Shown here: positions 13,701 through 25,594 of the stretch, piece by piece
Position numbering within the stretch: the stretch's first letter is position 1
Layout of the letters: every line of letters starts with the position of its first letter
Assembly (NCBI RefSeq): GCF_000002985.6
Contig: NC_003283.11
Span: forward strand, 12,896,001 to 12,960,000
Direction: 5' to 3'
DNA length: 64,000 nucleotides
DNA from: Caenorhabditis elegans
Taxonomy: Eukaryota > Nematoda > Chromadorea > Rhabditida > Rhabditidae
The notes under the pieces: generated by a model
Database searches by the model: none
What the model was told of the DNA's origin: nothing
The model's input: only the letters and a program-made list of their open reading frames with translations
Made by a program: the position numbers and the translations under genes

Positions 13701-14117
13701 TCATCGGTATTATCTTCTTTTCTTATCAATAACTTTCTTTGAAAACTCTTTCGTTTCTCTGTTCCATCCTACAGTCACACAGTATTTCTGTTCTTTTCAG
13801 CCGAAGCACCGAGTTTACTCTCTAGGAACATTCAAATTTTACTCTAATGTACACATGTGTATATGCTTTTTTTTTTCGTTTTGTTGTTTGTTTCATTTTT
13901 TCTGTACATTTTTTTCACCTTTTTCACACAACCTTGGAATACTCATTCGAGTGGAAGATTATTCATTTCACACTAACCGTATATATTGCCCTCTCCACTC
14001 AATTACCCATCTCGTGTTTATACATCCTTGTTGTTTTTTATTTTAATTTCTCAAGTGGAATTTTTTGTTGTTCGTAGTTCAAAATAATTCATAACGAATA
14101 TTGGTATTTCAGGTGAA
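10732..14117. other. nid-1 upstream region
   Basis: This 3.4 kb spacer contains the divergent promoters of the third TTR gene (-) and nid-1 (+). A degenerate palindromic element occupies about 11080-11470. From about 12660 to 13100 the + strand is rich in pyrimidines (CTCTCTC, CTTTC) and locally GC-rich, as often seen near C. elegans transcription starts. A run of ATC triplets (13126-13147) and weak T-runs follow. A TTTCAG at 14107-14112, five bases before the nid-1 start codon, is a likely splice or trans-splice acceptor. No open frame here looks coding. Confidence 0.5.
11080..11470. repeat. Degenerate palindromic MITE-like element
   Basis: Two arms are reverse-complementary. The left arm (about 11125-11235) contains GACGCGCGAAATATCTCGTAG and TTACTGTAGCGCTTATGTC. 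The right arm (about 11340-11460) contains GACACCAGCGCTACAGTAG and CTACGAGATATTTTGCGCGTC. This vocabulary (CTACAGTA, CGCTACGAGATATTTTGCGCGTC) belongs to a very common C. elegans non-autonomous palindromic repeat, recognised from memory. The copy is old: the arms carry many mismatches and no clear target duplication was found. Confidence 0.75.
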
Positions 14118-17100
14118 ATGAAACACAAAAAAATGTTGATATTACTATTTCTATATCTGTTGATAGAAACAACGACAGCAAACCCTGCATTCTACCCGTA
14201 TGGACAACCGGCTGGAGATAATGTGAGTTTTTATCCAATTACCCTAGGAAAAGTACAGAAGTTTAGTGAGATAGTATAAAAACGTTTTTTTTTCAATTCT
14301 GAAATTTATTTGTTTATGGAATCATGCTTTTTTATTAACATGGTTCAAACAACTACCTGTTTTTTTTTATTAGCCAAAAACATATGAAAGTGCTCTTGAC
14401 ACCTCACAAATTATCCCACTTTCAAAAATGAAGCTCTTGTCCCAGTCTGGTTAAAACTGGTTAAGACAACGGTTAAAATATTTTTCTTTGGGCAAAACTA
14501 AGAAAAAAAGTTTTTAAAACTTCGCCTGTATACCTAAATTTGTCCACTCTAGTCATTCATTTTCAAAAATGGAAAAATGTGATACATCAGTTCCCTCACA
14601 GTTAGATACAATTTTTAAAACCCATTTTCTAAACCTGTTAACTCTATTCAGAGACTTGACTATTCTATGGAACAAAGTGCAATTGCTCTTAAAATCCCAC
14701 TGACATATATGGAACAGTCCGTTGATGAGCTCTTTCTCTCACACAATGGAATTGTCGGTCTTGGAAAACCGACGCCGGAGAAGATTGGAGGCCTAATGAC
14801 AATCTCTACACCTGCCATAGCAGTTTTCTACGTGCCGGTTACAAGTGGAGTAATTGATTATAGAGTTAGCTCTGATGATCAGGGACTGTTGACAAAACTG
14901 ACGCAAGATGTGAAACAAGTTTTTGCGGATGCTGTTGAGTTCCATGGATTGCAAGCAGTAATCATCACGTGGACACAAATTGAGAATGCTGAGAAAGATG
15001 GGCCTGCTAGTTTCCAGGTTGGTTATTTAAAAATTGGTGGGTTCATACATATTATAATAGAAGTAATTTTAGCTGGCAATTGTGTCAGACGGAATTTCAA
15101 CGTATGCAATTTTCCGTTATGAATCACTCCCCTGGTCATCTTCAATGGGATACTACGCACAGGCGGGATTCGTCCGCTCCATTGGAAAAATTCAGACAAA
15201 TGTGAATTCCGGAGGACCGGATGTTAAGGAACTTGTAAAGTAAGTCGGTTTGCTGTTCCATTGTTCCACTGTTAAATTGATTTCAGTTTGTCCAATAATC
15301 AGTTCGGTAACTTTTTCATCTTCCGAGTTTCGGGATCAGCAATTGAAGATCCAAAGGATGAAGGAGCTGATGATTATGATTACAACAATTACGATCAGGA
15401 ATACGAGGGCGAACATCGTATGAGACGTTACAAAATTTAGAGTTTAACTTTAAAATTTCCAGCAGCCGATTGCCCAAAAGACAAATTTGTTGACAACTGC
15501 CCAGCCGAGTGTAGAACTGTAAGAGATGAACGAGGATGTGAAAGATGTATTTGTGCAGAGAGACCACATGCCCCAAGAGCTCCTCAAGAGCCAAGACCAG
15601 AACTGGAGAACACTGTTGAAGACGATGAAGATGATGAACAAGTTGATGGAACAAGATATGAAGAGCCAGCTAGACAGGCTCAGGAGCAACATCACCAGCA
15701 ACACCATCAGCCGGATCAACCTCAGCAGCAGCCGCAACGCAGTCAGGAAGGATCATTACCGAGTAAGTTATTAGTACGTTAAAATTCTATAAAAAATATA
15801 TCAGATTTGATGCTTTCAAAATCCTAGGCTCTATCAAAACTTTATTTTTGCAGAAATGTCGTGCTCTCAAAGAGATGACAAGAGCTGTCATGCAAACTCG
15901 GTTTGTCAAGATTTCGAAGGCGGATTCTGCTGTAACTGTGACACGGGATTCTATGGAAACGGAAAAGAGTGTCTTCCAAAAGGTGAACCACAAAGAATTT
16001 CTGGAAGCTTCGAGGGAGTCATCAACAGAATTCCAATTGACAAGACTGAACTTCACACTTTTGCAACTTCGACTGATGGAAATGTTCACACAGCTGTTTC
16101 AAAGGTTTGAATACTTATAAACTATTTTAATTGACAATAAGTTGATTAAAAATAACATTCCCAAAATTTTATGATTCCTGCTGTTTAAAATCAAATTTTA
16201 AACTGAACTTCCTCAGATTCCATCGGATCTTGGACATCCACTTCGTTTCCTTTACTCAATTGGAGGAGTCATGGGATGGCTATTTGCCGACGTTCAATCC
16301 CCGAATGTCTACAATGGATTCCAACTGACCGGTGGACTTTTCAATAGAACCGTTGCACTTCATATTGAACAAAACTATTACGTAACGATTAAGCAAGAGT
16401 TCTCCGGAAGAAACATTCATGATTACTTCAAATCTCATTTATTTGTATCGGGAACTCTTCCTGATATTGCTCCAGGATCTGAAGTTATCTTCCCAGATTA
16501 TGAAGAAGAATACGTTAGAGAAAGACGAGGTGAGGGGTTTAGCAAGAGCTTTTTAGGAGGTAAAAGTTTCAGAAAAGTATAGACACGTTGAAGGAATAGG
16601 TGACAATTTATTGAAAACTTGCTTTTGTTTATTATGTTTGGCCAACACAAAATTGGTTTTTTTCATTCAGTTCAAGCACTCTTTGAAGTTTCAAAAACAC
16701 ATTTTTTATTTCCTCCCATCGATAAGCTTATTTGCACTGAAAATTGTTTTAAACATAAATTCTCCTTTTCTGATAATTTAAAATTGGCTTAATGCACACA
16801 TTCTCATTGATACAATTTAAATCGACTTTTTTTTTCAGGATACTTAACATCAAAAGCAGCTTTCGATGTAATCGTTAGAGATGGAGGAAATGTTCAAACA
16901 TATCGAATGAGTGTTGATCAACAAATTACTTTTGAAGAATGCCCAAATAAAGAGTTTGATCGTGATCATTCAATGAAGCTTCATGTGAAGAGAATTAATG
17001 TTGTCTATAACGATGACGAAGGAGTCGTCCGATATGGAGCAAAAAACTTTGCAACTCGATCAGTTGGGCCTGCTGTTTCAGCTCCTTCCGGTGGGCATTT

Positions 17101-20100
17101 CGATCGTCGCCAACACGGACAATCCAACATGGCTTCAGAAAGACCAATTGAAATTCCAAGCCAAAGTGAATCAATCAGTACTGACTCAGTTTGTGCTCCA
17201 GGAAGACATCAATGTACTCTTCCAAATATGAAGTGCCGTGTCGTTGATCCATCATACCGTTGTGAATGTGAACCTGGATATCAAGCAGCTCATGATGCAT
17301 CCTCTCATATTGGATGGATCTGTCAAGATTTGGATGAATGTCAACGAGGAGATCATAATTGTGACCAGCATGCCAAGTGTACTAATCGACCAGGATCTTT
17401 CTCATGCCAATGTCTTCAAGGATATCAAGGAGATGGAAGATCTTGTATTCGGGAGCATCAAGCATCTCATCACGAACATAATCAACAGACTCCACAAGAA
17501 ATGGCCGGTGTCGGAGCGACAACTGAAGGATTCTGCACTGCACATAACCAATGCCATCAATGGGGAGAATGTGTATTCACTTCTGAGCATCCAACCGGAA
17601 GATGCAAGTGTAGGGGATGGTATGTTGGAGATGGAGTTAATCATTGTGGACCACCAGAGGAGAACATGCCAAAACACAATGCAAATATTCCGCAGAGAGG
17701 AGGCCAAGCTTGTGGAAGTTATGTATGCGATGTGAATGCTGAGTGTATGCCAGAACCAAGTGGAGGAGTAAGTTTATTGCCTGAAAATTTAAAATAAACG
17801 CAAACAAAAACTCGTATTTCAGTCTGAATGTGTATGCAAGGCCGGATTCTCAGGAAATGGAGTAACTTGTGAAAGTCTGTTGGATGATCGTCATGCTCAT
17901 TCATCTCATAATCGACATGAACAACAACAACAAACTGGATCTCTTGGTAACTTTTTTTCCATTCTCTTTGCACTTTTGTGATATTTTATAGGAAAAGTGT
18001 GCCGCTCTCACGATGAATGCTCTGAGCACGGAAGCTGCGCTTATCACCACTCACTCGGTTATTATCAATGCGCATGTACCGAGCCATATGTTGGCAATGG
18101 AGTCGAATGTACACTTCCAGGATCTTCTGCTTCAGGTATTACATTGATTTTTATTGCAATATCGCATTCTCCCTTTTGCACTGCTTCTCTCTTTTCCCAC
18201 CTTTCCCTTCTGCTTTCTAGCTCCTGAACTCGGATGTGATGTTACTCGAGACTGCTCCGAGTTTGCTGACTGTGTCTATGAAAGAAGTTCCACTGGTGCT
18301 ACATTCCGATGCGTCTGTCAGTCAGGATATACTGGCGATGGAAAATATTGCATGCAATCTCAGCTTGCCATATCCGCAATTTCCCCCTCTGGTTAGTGCT
18401 CATTATTTGACCTTTTCCCTACTTTTCCCCTCCCTTTCAGTTCCTCAGCTGCCAAGTGAGCCGGCCGTTTTATCAACAGCGTCATGTAATCCAAACTGTG
18501 GACCTGATGCTCAATGTGTTTATGATGACCATAATAGGTGAGTGACTACTCCAATTGAGTACAGGAAGCGAAATGGGTGGTAATTCTGTATACAATTCGT
18601 TGTTTCCTTCTTTATGTATGTAGAATACATATTTTCAAAGTTGTTTGAAGTATTATACTTTTAATTAATGAACACGTATAAATATCTAATTTTCAAAAAT
18701 ATTATTCTAAAGTTATTCTAAAACCATGTTTCCTTTCTGAAACAAAAGTAAATTAAAAATATTTTTCAGACAATATCGATGTGAATGTTATGCTGCATTC
18801 ATGGGAGATGGCTACAACTGTGTCCCCCTTGCAAAACCAAATATGGTACCTGCACAACCAAAAACATGCGTCGAATCATCTGATTGTCATATCAATGGAC
18901 ACTGCGTTATCAATGAACATGGAGCTGGAGAATACATTTGTCAATGTCTTCCTGGATTCAGTGGAGACGGATTCATCAACTGTCGCGGAGCTGATCAATG
19001 TAACCCATCAAACCCATCAGCTTGTTATCAGAATGCTCATTGTGTTTACGATGCGATTCTGAATGCTCATGCCTGTAAATGTGTTGATGGATTCAAGGGA
19101 GATGGCACCAGTTGTGTTCCATATGCACCTGCAACAAACTGCAATTTGGAGCCAAGAATTTGTCATGCAAATGCACAATGCGTGATGCACCATGATACAA
19201 ATGCTTATGAGTGCATCTGTAAACCAGGATCATCTGGAGACGGTTACACTAAATGTGATGTCATCGGTTAGAAATAATTGAAACTTGTGAAAAATAACTT
19301 GAAAATTTTCAGAAACTCCTCGTTGCACCAACTGCTCAATCCATGCATATTGTGCTCAAAATCCGACTAGCGGTGCCTATCAATGTAAATGTAACGCAGG
19401 ATATAATGGAAATGGACATTTATGTGTCTCGATGAGCTCCTGCCTCGATGACCGATCCCTCTGTGATGAGAATGCCGATTGTGTTCCGGGAGAAGCTGGG
19501 CATTACGTCTGCAACTGCCACTATGGATACCATGGAGATGGTAGATCATGTTCCCGTAAGTTTATATCAATTTAGAGTGTTTTTGTATGTAAAACTAAAC
19601 TTTTCAGCATACTTTTTTTCAATGGAAATCAGGTCAGGATCATATAGAATCCTTGATTTGAAAATACCACTTCTTTTTATAATTATCAGGTTTATATCCA
19701 TTGTGCTTGTCTTTCACCGCTACCTTTGTTTCATTTTCACCCACATCCCATACACATTTTTTGGGTTTCCTGGACAATTCTGTATTATTTCTACAGTAAC
19801 CTTGTGTATTTTCAGCAGAATCCTCTACTAGGAGCGACAAGTTGCTAGTCGCCCGTGGAATGGCCATATTTGAACGCTCAACAAATCCAGACGAGTACGG
19901 AAAACAGCTGATTGTGATCCCTCATCATATCCCAGTTGGCATTGACTTTGATTGTAAAGAAGAAAAAATTGTGTGGAGTGACATGTCTGGTCACTCAATT
20001 CGCACATCTTCATTAAATGGAACTGAACATAAATCATACTTCAATAAAGAACTCAGCAGTCCTGAAGGAATTGCCGTTGACTGGTCTTCAAGAAACGTGT

Positions 20101-20961
20101 ACTATGCTGACTCAATGAATGATGAAATTGGAGTTGCTTCACTAAATGGAAAATTCAAGAAATCTCTTGTAACTGAAGGTCTTGTCAATCCACGTTCAGT
20201 GGTTTTGGATCTATACGGACGACACTTGTACTACTCGGATTGGCATCGTGAGAATCCATACATCGGAAGAGTTGACATGGATGGAAAGAACAATCGAGTA
20301 TTCTTAAATGAAGATGTCCATCTTCCAAATGGTCTCACTATTCTTCCAAACAGACGCGAACTCTGTTGGGTGGACGCTGGAAATCACAGACTTTCATGTA
20401 TTCAGTACAATGGAGCTGGTAGAAGAACTGTGTTCAGTAGTCTTCAGTATCCGTTTGGTTTGACTCATGATGAAGAACAAAAATTCTATTGGACTGATTG
20501 GAAAGAGTAGGTTTTCTTTAGATTCAACCATAAAATAGGAATAAGGTGGTTTTATAAGACATATTCCGTTATTATGGAAACAGCTCCTTAATTCAACACT
20601 AAAGAACATTTTAAGAAACAATTATTACCTGACGAAAAACTTTCCTTATACTTTTCTGTAGCTATATAAGTTCAAAATATTTCCAAAATGATAGATATAT
20701 TATTGAAAACTCTTACCGTATTACTTATTTTTCAGCAACCGCATTCATTCAGTTGGTGTCTATGGAGAAGGATACCGTAGCTTCCAAATTTCCCTTGGTG
20801 GATCAGGAAAAGTATTTGGAATCCTTGCCGTTCCAAAATCATGCGTCGGTCCATCAACTCCATGTTCTGAAGACAACGGTGGCTGCCAACATCTTTGCCT
20901 TCCAGGACAGAATGGTGCAGTTTGCGAATGTCCGGACAATGTCAAAGTGAAGGGATGCTAG
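14118..20961 (+). CDS. nid-1: Nidogen (basement membrane glycoprotein)
   Basis: Sixteen exons (14118-14222, 14652-15017, 15073-15239, 15287-15417, 15463-15762, 15854-16104, 16217-16529, 16839-17767, 17823-17946, 17992-18135, 18221-18391, 18441-18537, 18770-19266, 19313-19555, 19816-20506, 20736-20961) join in phase to 1584 residues. Order: signal peptide (about 1-21); NIDO domain (about 90-255); acidic, Gln/His-rich linker with a small CPxxxxxCPxxC cysteine module; an EGF domain; the G2F beta-barrel (about 390-650); a long series of EGF domains with NxCxDxxAxC-type calcium-binding features (about 715-1279); six YWTD-type propeller repeats (about 1285-1530, with VWSDMSG, VYYADSM, LYYSDWH, LCWVDAG, FYWTDWK); and a last EGF domain. 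Nidogen links laminin and collagen IV in basement membranes; worm NID-1 organises neuromuscular junctions and axon guidance. Exons at 17992, 18221 and 19313 are symmetric (phase 1-1), fitting known alternative isoforms. Confidence 0.97.
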
Positions 20962-21444
20962 AGAGCTTTAATTTTCTCCCTCATTTGCTTACTTTTGCAT
21001 TTATTATTTATTTGTGTACTACGGTGTACGTCCAATTTACTTACATATAACTTATGACAACAAAAAAACCATGAAGAATGATTTCCTACAAAATATGACT
21101 TTTTTCGTATTTCATACCTTTCTATGTTCTTTGTAACTCATTTATCATTTTGTTCTGCAATTTCACACTGAAACTCGATAAAACATCACTTGCTCCTTAT
21201 TCCAATACACCAACAATCCTACATTATTGACGATCAAACTTCAATTTGCCCTGTAAAAATAAGCAGGAAGTCCACAAGATAACATAAAGAGAAGTTCATG
21301 GCATTTCTAATTGCATTTTGACTGAACTTTAGGTTGTGTCAGGAAACAAGAAACAAGAATTTGGGCGGAGCTGTGTAGTCTAAAAGGCAACAAGATTACA
21401 AAAAAACCACAGTATTCAAGGTTTACACTTGTGTTGCAGTTGCA
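20962..21444. other. nid-1 3' flank and lipase-copy upstream
   Basis: This holds the nid-1 3' UTR and the upstream side of the lipase copy. The stretch about 21335-21370 (GTGTCAGGAAACAAG, then GGGCGG) resembles the sequence upstream of lipl-1 at about 23873-23900 (GTGTCAGGAAACAGG, then GGGCGG), so the duplication included promoter-proximal DNA. No separate gene is seen. Confidence 0.5.
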
Positions 21445-22895
21445 ATGATATTCTTCATCAAAATATGGTTGTATATTACTTTCACATCAACGTTAATTCT
21501 TGGGCAGGATTCTGACCCAGAGATGAAGATGACTACTGTGAGTTATTGAAAACCCTAGTATGGGCTCGTACGCTAGTTGAAACTAATATACACTTCTCCG
21601 GATAAACTTTATGTTCAGCCTCAAATTATAATGAGATGGGATATCCTGCAATGGTTTACGATGTATCAACCCAGGATGGATACATTTTAGAATTGCATAG
21701 AATTCCCTATGGAAAAAGTAAAAATTAATCATTTTGCTAAATAAATTTTGGCGCACATTTTTCTAGAAAATGCTTCATGGCCAGATGGAAAGAGACCAGT
21801 AGTTTTTATGCAACATGGAATCGAATGCTCATCATCCAACTGGGTTGTCAATTTGCCAACGGAATCCGCTGCATTCTTTTTTGCTGACGCTGGTTATGAT
21901 GTATGGCTTGGAAACTTCCGTGGAAACACATACAGTATGAAACACAAGAATTTGAAACCATCTCACTCGGCATTCTGGGATTGGTCATGGGATGAAATGC
22001 AACAATATGATTTGCCAGCAATGATTGAGAAAGCTTTAGAAGTTACTGGACAAGATAGTCTATATTATATTGGACATTCACAAGGCACACTTACAATGTT
22101 CAGTAGACTTTCCGAGGATAAAGTTGGATGGGGAAATAAAATTAAAAAGTTCTTTGCACTTGCTCCAGTTGGATCTGTTAAACATATCAAAGGAGCTTTG
22201 AAATAAAAAATTTCTTGATGAATATTTTTCACCCGAGTTTGATGGATGGGTCGATGTTTTTGGTTCGGGAGAATTCCTTTTGGATTGGATTGGATTATGA
22301 AGCTTGTTTCTCAATCAGTATGCGCAGGTCTCCAGGTTGAAGCTGGAGTATGTGATGATGTGATGTTCTTGATTACGGGCCCAGAATCGAATCAACTTAA
22401 TACAGTACGTTAATTCTTCTCACTTCTTTAAATTAGCATTTTCAGGCCCGTGTCCCAATTTATGTGGCACATACTCAAGCAGGAACTTCTAATCAGAATA
22501 TCGTGCACTGGATTCAAATGATTCGGCATGGAGGTGCTCCGAAGTTCGACTATGGAGTGAAGGGAAACAAGAAACATTAAGGCAAACGTTCCAACATATG
22601 ATTTCACTTCGGTGAACCGTCCAGTTTATTTGTAATGGGGCGATTCTGATTGGCTTGCCGACCCAACAGACATTAAAGAGTTTCTATTGACTCATCTTAA
22701 CCCTTCCATTGTTTTGGTAGTTTTACTATTGCCATCATATTTTCTTGAGTAAATTTTCAGCAAAACAACAAGTTTCTCGACTACAATCATCTTGATTTCA
22801 TCTGGGGACTCCGTGCACCAAAAGACATCTATAAACCAATTATTGAAATTGTGAGGAATGATGTGCTCAATGGTTCAAAAACGGTGTTTCATTAA
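21445..22895 (+). pseudogene. Broken lipl-1-type lipase copy
   Basis: This is a tandem copy of the lipase at 24007-25594 with matching exon order: signal-peptide exon (21445-21537), a second exon near 21618-21720, the catalytic exon from about 21767, then two C-terminal exons. Lesions relative to lipl-1, all read directly: one base missing in a G run near 21637 (TGGGATATCC against TGGGGATATCC); a 7-base insertion creating TAA after the KGALK sequence near 22204; about two extra bases near 22282; a stop and about five missing bases after GNKKH near 22580; and a TAA replacing a Tyr codon in VYLYW near 22632. The block 21824-22203, including the GHSQG serine motif, remains open and almost identical to lipl-1. 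It is therefore unlikely to encode a full-length lipase. Confidence 0.9.
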
Positions 22896-23187
22896 CAATT
22901 CATACACTGTTTTTTGTATTTTTAATCTTTTTTTTATGGCCAGTATTATTTTGAAATTTAAAAGTGTTTAACTACTATTAACGCCCAATAAGCTATAGCT
23001 TCAATAAAAATTGAAACTTTCGCCACGAAGTCCATCAATAAATTTTCACAAATTTGGATGTACATAGGAATGTTTAAAAGAGATCAAGCTTAACAAAAAT
23101 TAAATTTAAAATTATTTCCACGAATTGCATTTATATTTAGTTTGTGTGTTAAGTTTGTATTTGTAATTTGTAGTTTGTATGTATAAT

Positions 23188-23314
23188 ATCTCGGCAATTC
23201 GGCGCCACTCTTAAACCAACTTTACCCACTTCTCAACCAACTTTGGCCACTTTTCAACTGCCATTTACAGATGTTGGCAAAGTTGGTTTAAGAGTGGCGC
23301 CGAATTGCCGAGAT
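23188..23314. repeat. Short palindromic repeat with about 37-bp arms
   Basis: The left arm starts ATCTCGGCAATTCGGCGCC at 23188 and the right arm ends GGCGCCGAATTGCCGAGAT at 23314. The arms extend through CACTCTTAAACCAACTTT and its complement with essentially no mismatch. The centre (about 50 bases) holds diverged repeats of AACCAACTTT/CCACTTTTCAAC. The near-perfect arms suggest a young fold-back or MITE-type element; TATA-rich sequence precedes it. Confidence 0.8.
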
Positions 23315-23562
23315 CACGGATTTGAATGGTCAACAAACATTTTCTCATGAAACACATGCTGATTAAGGTTTGGTACGGTTGCAGAGAAACATAGTCAAAA
23401 TCATAATTTTCATGAAAAAAGTTGTGTTGTCCATTCTAATCTGTGATATTATTAGTGCATCAAAACTAAAAATGAATATATTTCGTCGAAAAATTGGAAA
23501 AAAATATTTTTCCGTTGCAGAGAAACATAATAAAAAAGCGATGAAAATAATTTTTAAAAAAC

Positions 23563-23568
23563 CACGTG
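23563..23568. promoter_or_regulatory. CACGTG E-box upstream of lipl-1
   Basis: A palindromic CACGTG (context ACCACGTGGA) lies about 440 bases before the lipl-1 start codon. Published work places lipl-1 under opposing control by the bHLH factors HLH-30 (TFEB) and MXL-3, both of which bind CACGTG. The site is seen; its use is inferred. Confidence 0.45.
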
Positions 23569-24006
23569 GAAATATTTCAGAAACTTTCTTTATTTCATTT
23601 TCCTGACTTACTAAAACATTGTCAGAATAATATTATGTTCAATCTGGCACACATCAATTATCATACAGGAAAGTTGTCACAGTAACTGTTGATTTGAATA
23701 CATGTACCAAAAACTACGACTCCTTTCCGTGACTGCGTTTTTCGTTCTTTGTTACTCAGATAACTATTTTCTCATCAAAATGTGTTAATTTCATTTAACT
23801 TCTCCCCAAACCTTCACTATTTCTTATTTGTCTCATTTGCACCAGTCTATTTCCTGAGATCAAACTTCAAATTGTGTCAGGAAACAGGAAAAATGGGCGG
23901 GCACAGTAATAATTGTGCACAAATTAAGGACAGGAAAATCGTGATAAAAGCATGGCCGACAACGTGTTTGATAACAGAGAACTTATTCAGGTAGACTCTG
24001 GTTGAA

Positions 24007-25594
24007 ATGAGATCCTGGAGCACGGTTATGTTGGCTGTGCTTGCCACAGCAGCCACTGTTTTCGGACATGATGCGGATCCGGAGATGAAGATGACCACGG
24101 TAAGTAGAAGGAAGGATTCAAATCTCTTATGAACCAATATTTTCTTTAAAAAATAAAATTTGCTTTTCTGAATAATTTTTTTGCACGAAATTATCCATTA
24201 GTTTTCAGCCACAAATAATCATGCGATGGGGATATCCTGCAATGATATACGATGTAACAACTGAAGATGGATACATTTTGGAATTACACAGAATTCCATA
24301 TGGAAAAAGTGAGTGCCCCAGGTCATTGTGTTTTTTTTTCAAACTTCAAGTACCACAAAAAACAATTCTACACAGTTCTCTTACAGTTCTTTAAAAAACG
24401 TCTCATTTTGTATATAAGGAAAACAAAACGAAAAAAAAATTATATATGTTGTTAAGTTCACTTTTTCAGCAAATGTCACATGGCCAAATGGAAAGAAACC
24501 AGTAGTTTTCATGCAACACGGTCTTGAATGCTCATCATCCAACTGGGTTGTCAATTTGCCAACGGAGTCCGCTGCATTCCTTTTTGCTGACGCTGGTTAT
24601 GATGTATGGCTTGGAAACTTCCGTGGAAACACATACAGTATGAAACACAAGAATTTGAAACCATCTCACTCGGCATTCTGGGATTGGTCATGGGATGAAA
24701 TGCAACAATATGATTTGCCAGCAATGATTGAGAAAGCTTTAGAAGTTACTGGACAAGATAGTCTATATTATATTGGACATTCACAAGGCACACTTACAAT
24801 GTTCAGTAGACTTTCTGAGGATAAAGTTGGATGGGGAAATAAAATTAAAAAGTTCTTTGCACTTGCTCCAGTTGGATCTGTTAAACATATCAAAGGAGCT
24901 TTGAAATTCTTTGCTGATTACTTTTCCCTTGAATTTGATGGATGGTTTGATGTATTTGGTTCTGGTGAATTCCTTCCAAACAATTGGATTATGAAGCTTG
25001 TCTCTGAATCGGTTTGCGCTGGACTTAAAGTTGAAGCTGGAGTTTGTGACGATGTGATGTTCCTCATTGCTGGGCCGGAATCCAACCAGCTTAACGCAGT
25101 AAGTTTTTTTGCAGGAAAGGTGATGAGAAATTAATTGTATTACAGACTCGTGTTCCAATTTATGTGGCACATACACCCGCAGGAACTTCTACTCAAAATA
25201 TTGTTCACTGGATTCAAATGGTCCGCCACGGAGGCACTCCAAAATATGACTATGGAGAGAAGGGAAATAAGAAACATTACGGACAAGCAAATGTTCCAGC
25301 ATACGACTTCACTACTGTAAACCGACCAGTCTATTTGTACTGGGGCGATTCTGATTGGCTTGCCGACCCGACCGACGTCACAGATTTCTTGCTAACGCAC
25401 TTGAATCCATCAACTGTTGTGGTGAGACTCTGTAAACTCTGAATGATTTTTTTTTCAAATTGATGTATTTTCAGCAAAACAATAAGTTGATCGATTACAA
25501 CCATCTCGATTTCATCTGGGGACTCCGTGCACCGAAAGACATCTATGAACCAATTATTGATATTGTGAGAAACGATGTTTTGAACGGTTCCTAA
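24007..25594 (+). CDS. lipl-1: Lysosomal acid lipase-like triacylglycerol lipase
   Basis: Five exons (24007-24099, 24209-24308, 24470-25098, 25146-25421, 25475-25594) encode 405 residues of an alpha/beta-hydrolase lipase (gastric/lysosomal acid lipase family). A signal peptide (about 1-19) is followed by the family N-terminus PEMKMTT...MRWGYPA and [19 protein letters not shown]. The oxyanion region [12 protein letters not shown] and nucleophile elbow GHSQG (Ser169) are present; the charge relay is completed by the Asp in GDSDWLADP and the His in NHLDFIWG (His376). Worm lipl-1 is known as a fasting-induced lysosomal lipase in lipophagy. A polyadenylation signal AATAAA lies near 25674. Its immediate upstream neighbour is a broken paralogue that shares an almost identical internal block. 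Confidence 0.96.

Larger units (their letters stand above)
22896..24006. other. Spacer upstream of lipl-1
   Basis: This spacer contains a short palindromic repeat (23188-23314), a CACGTG E-box (23563-23568) and the lipl-1 promoter-proximal sequence duplicated upstream of the broken copy. The open frame at 23370-23606 (+) is lysine-rich, AT-driven and has no family features; I do not regard it as a gene. Confidence 0.5.

Noticed and set aside
23370-23606. 78-residue lysine-rich frame upstream of lipl-1
   Set aside because: AT-rich composition, no signal peptide, no splice partner and no recognisable motif.
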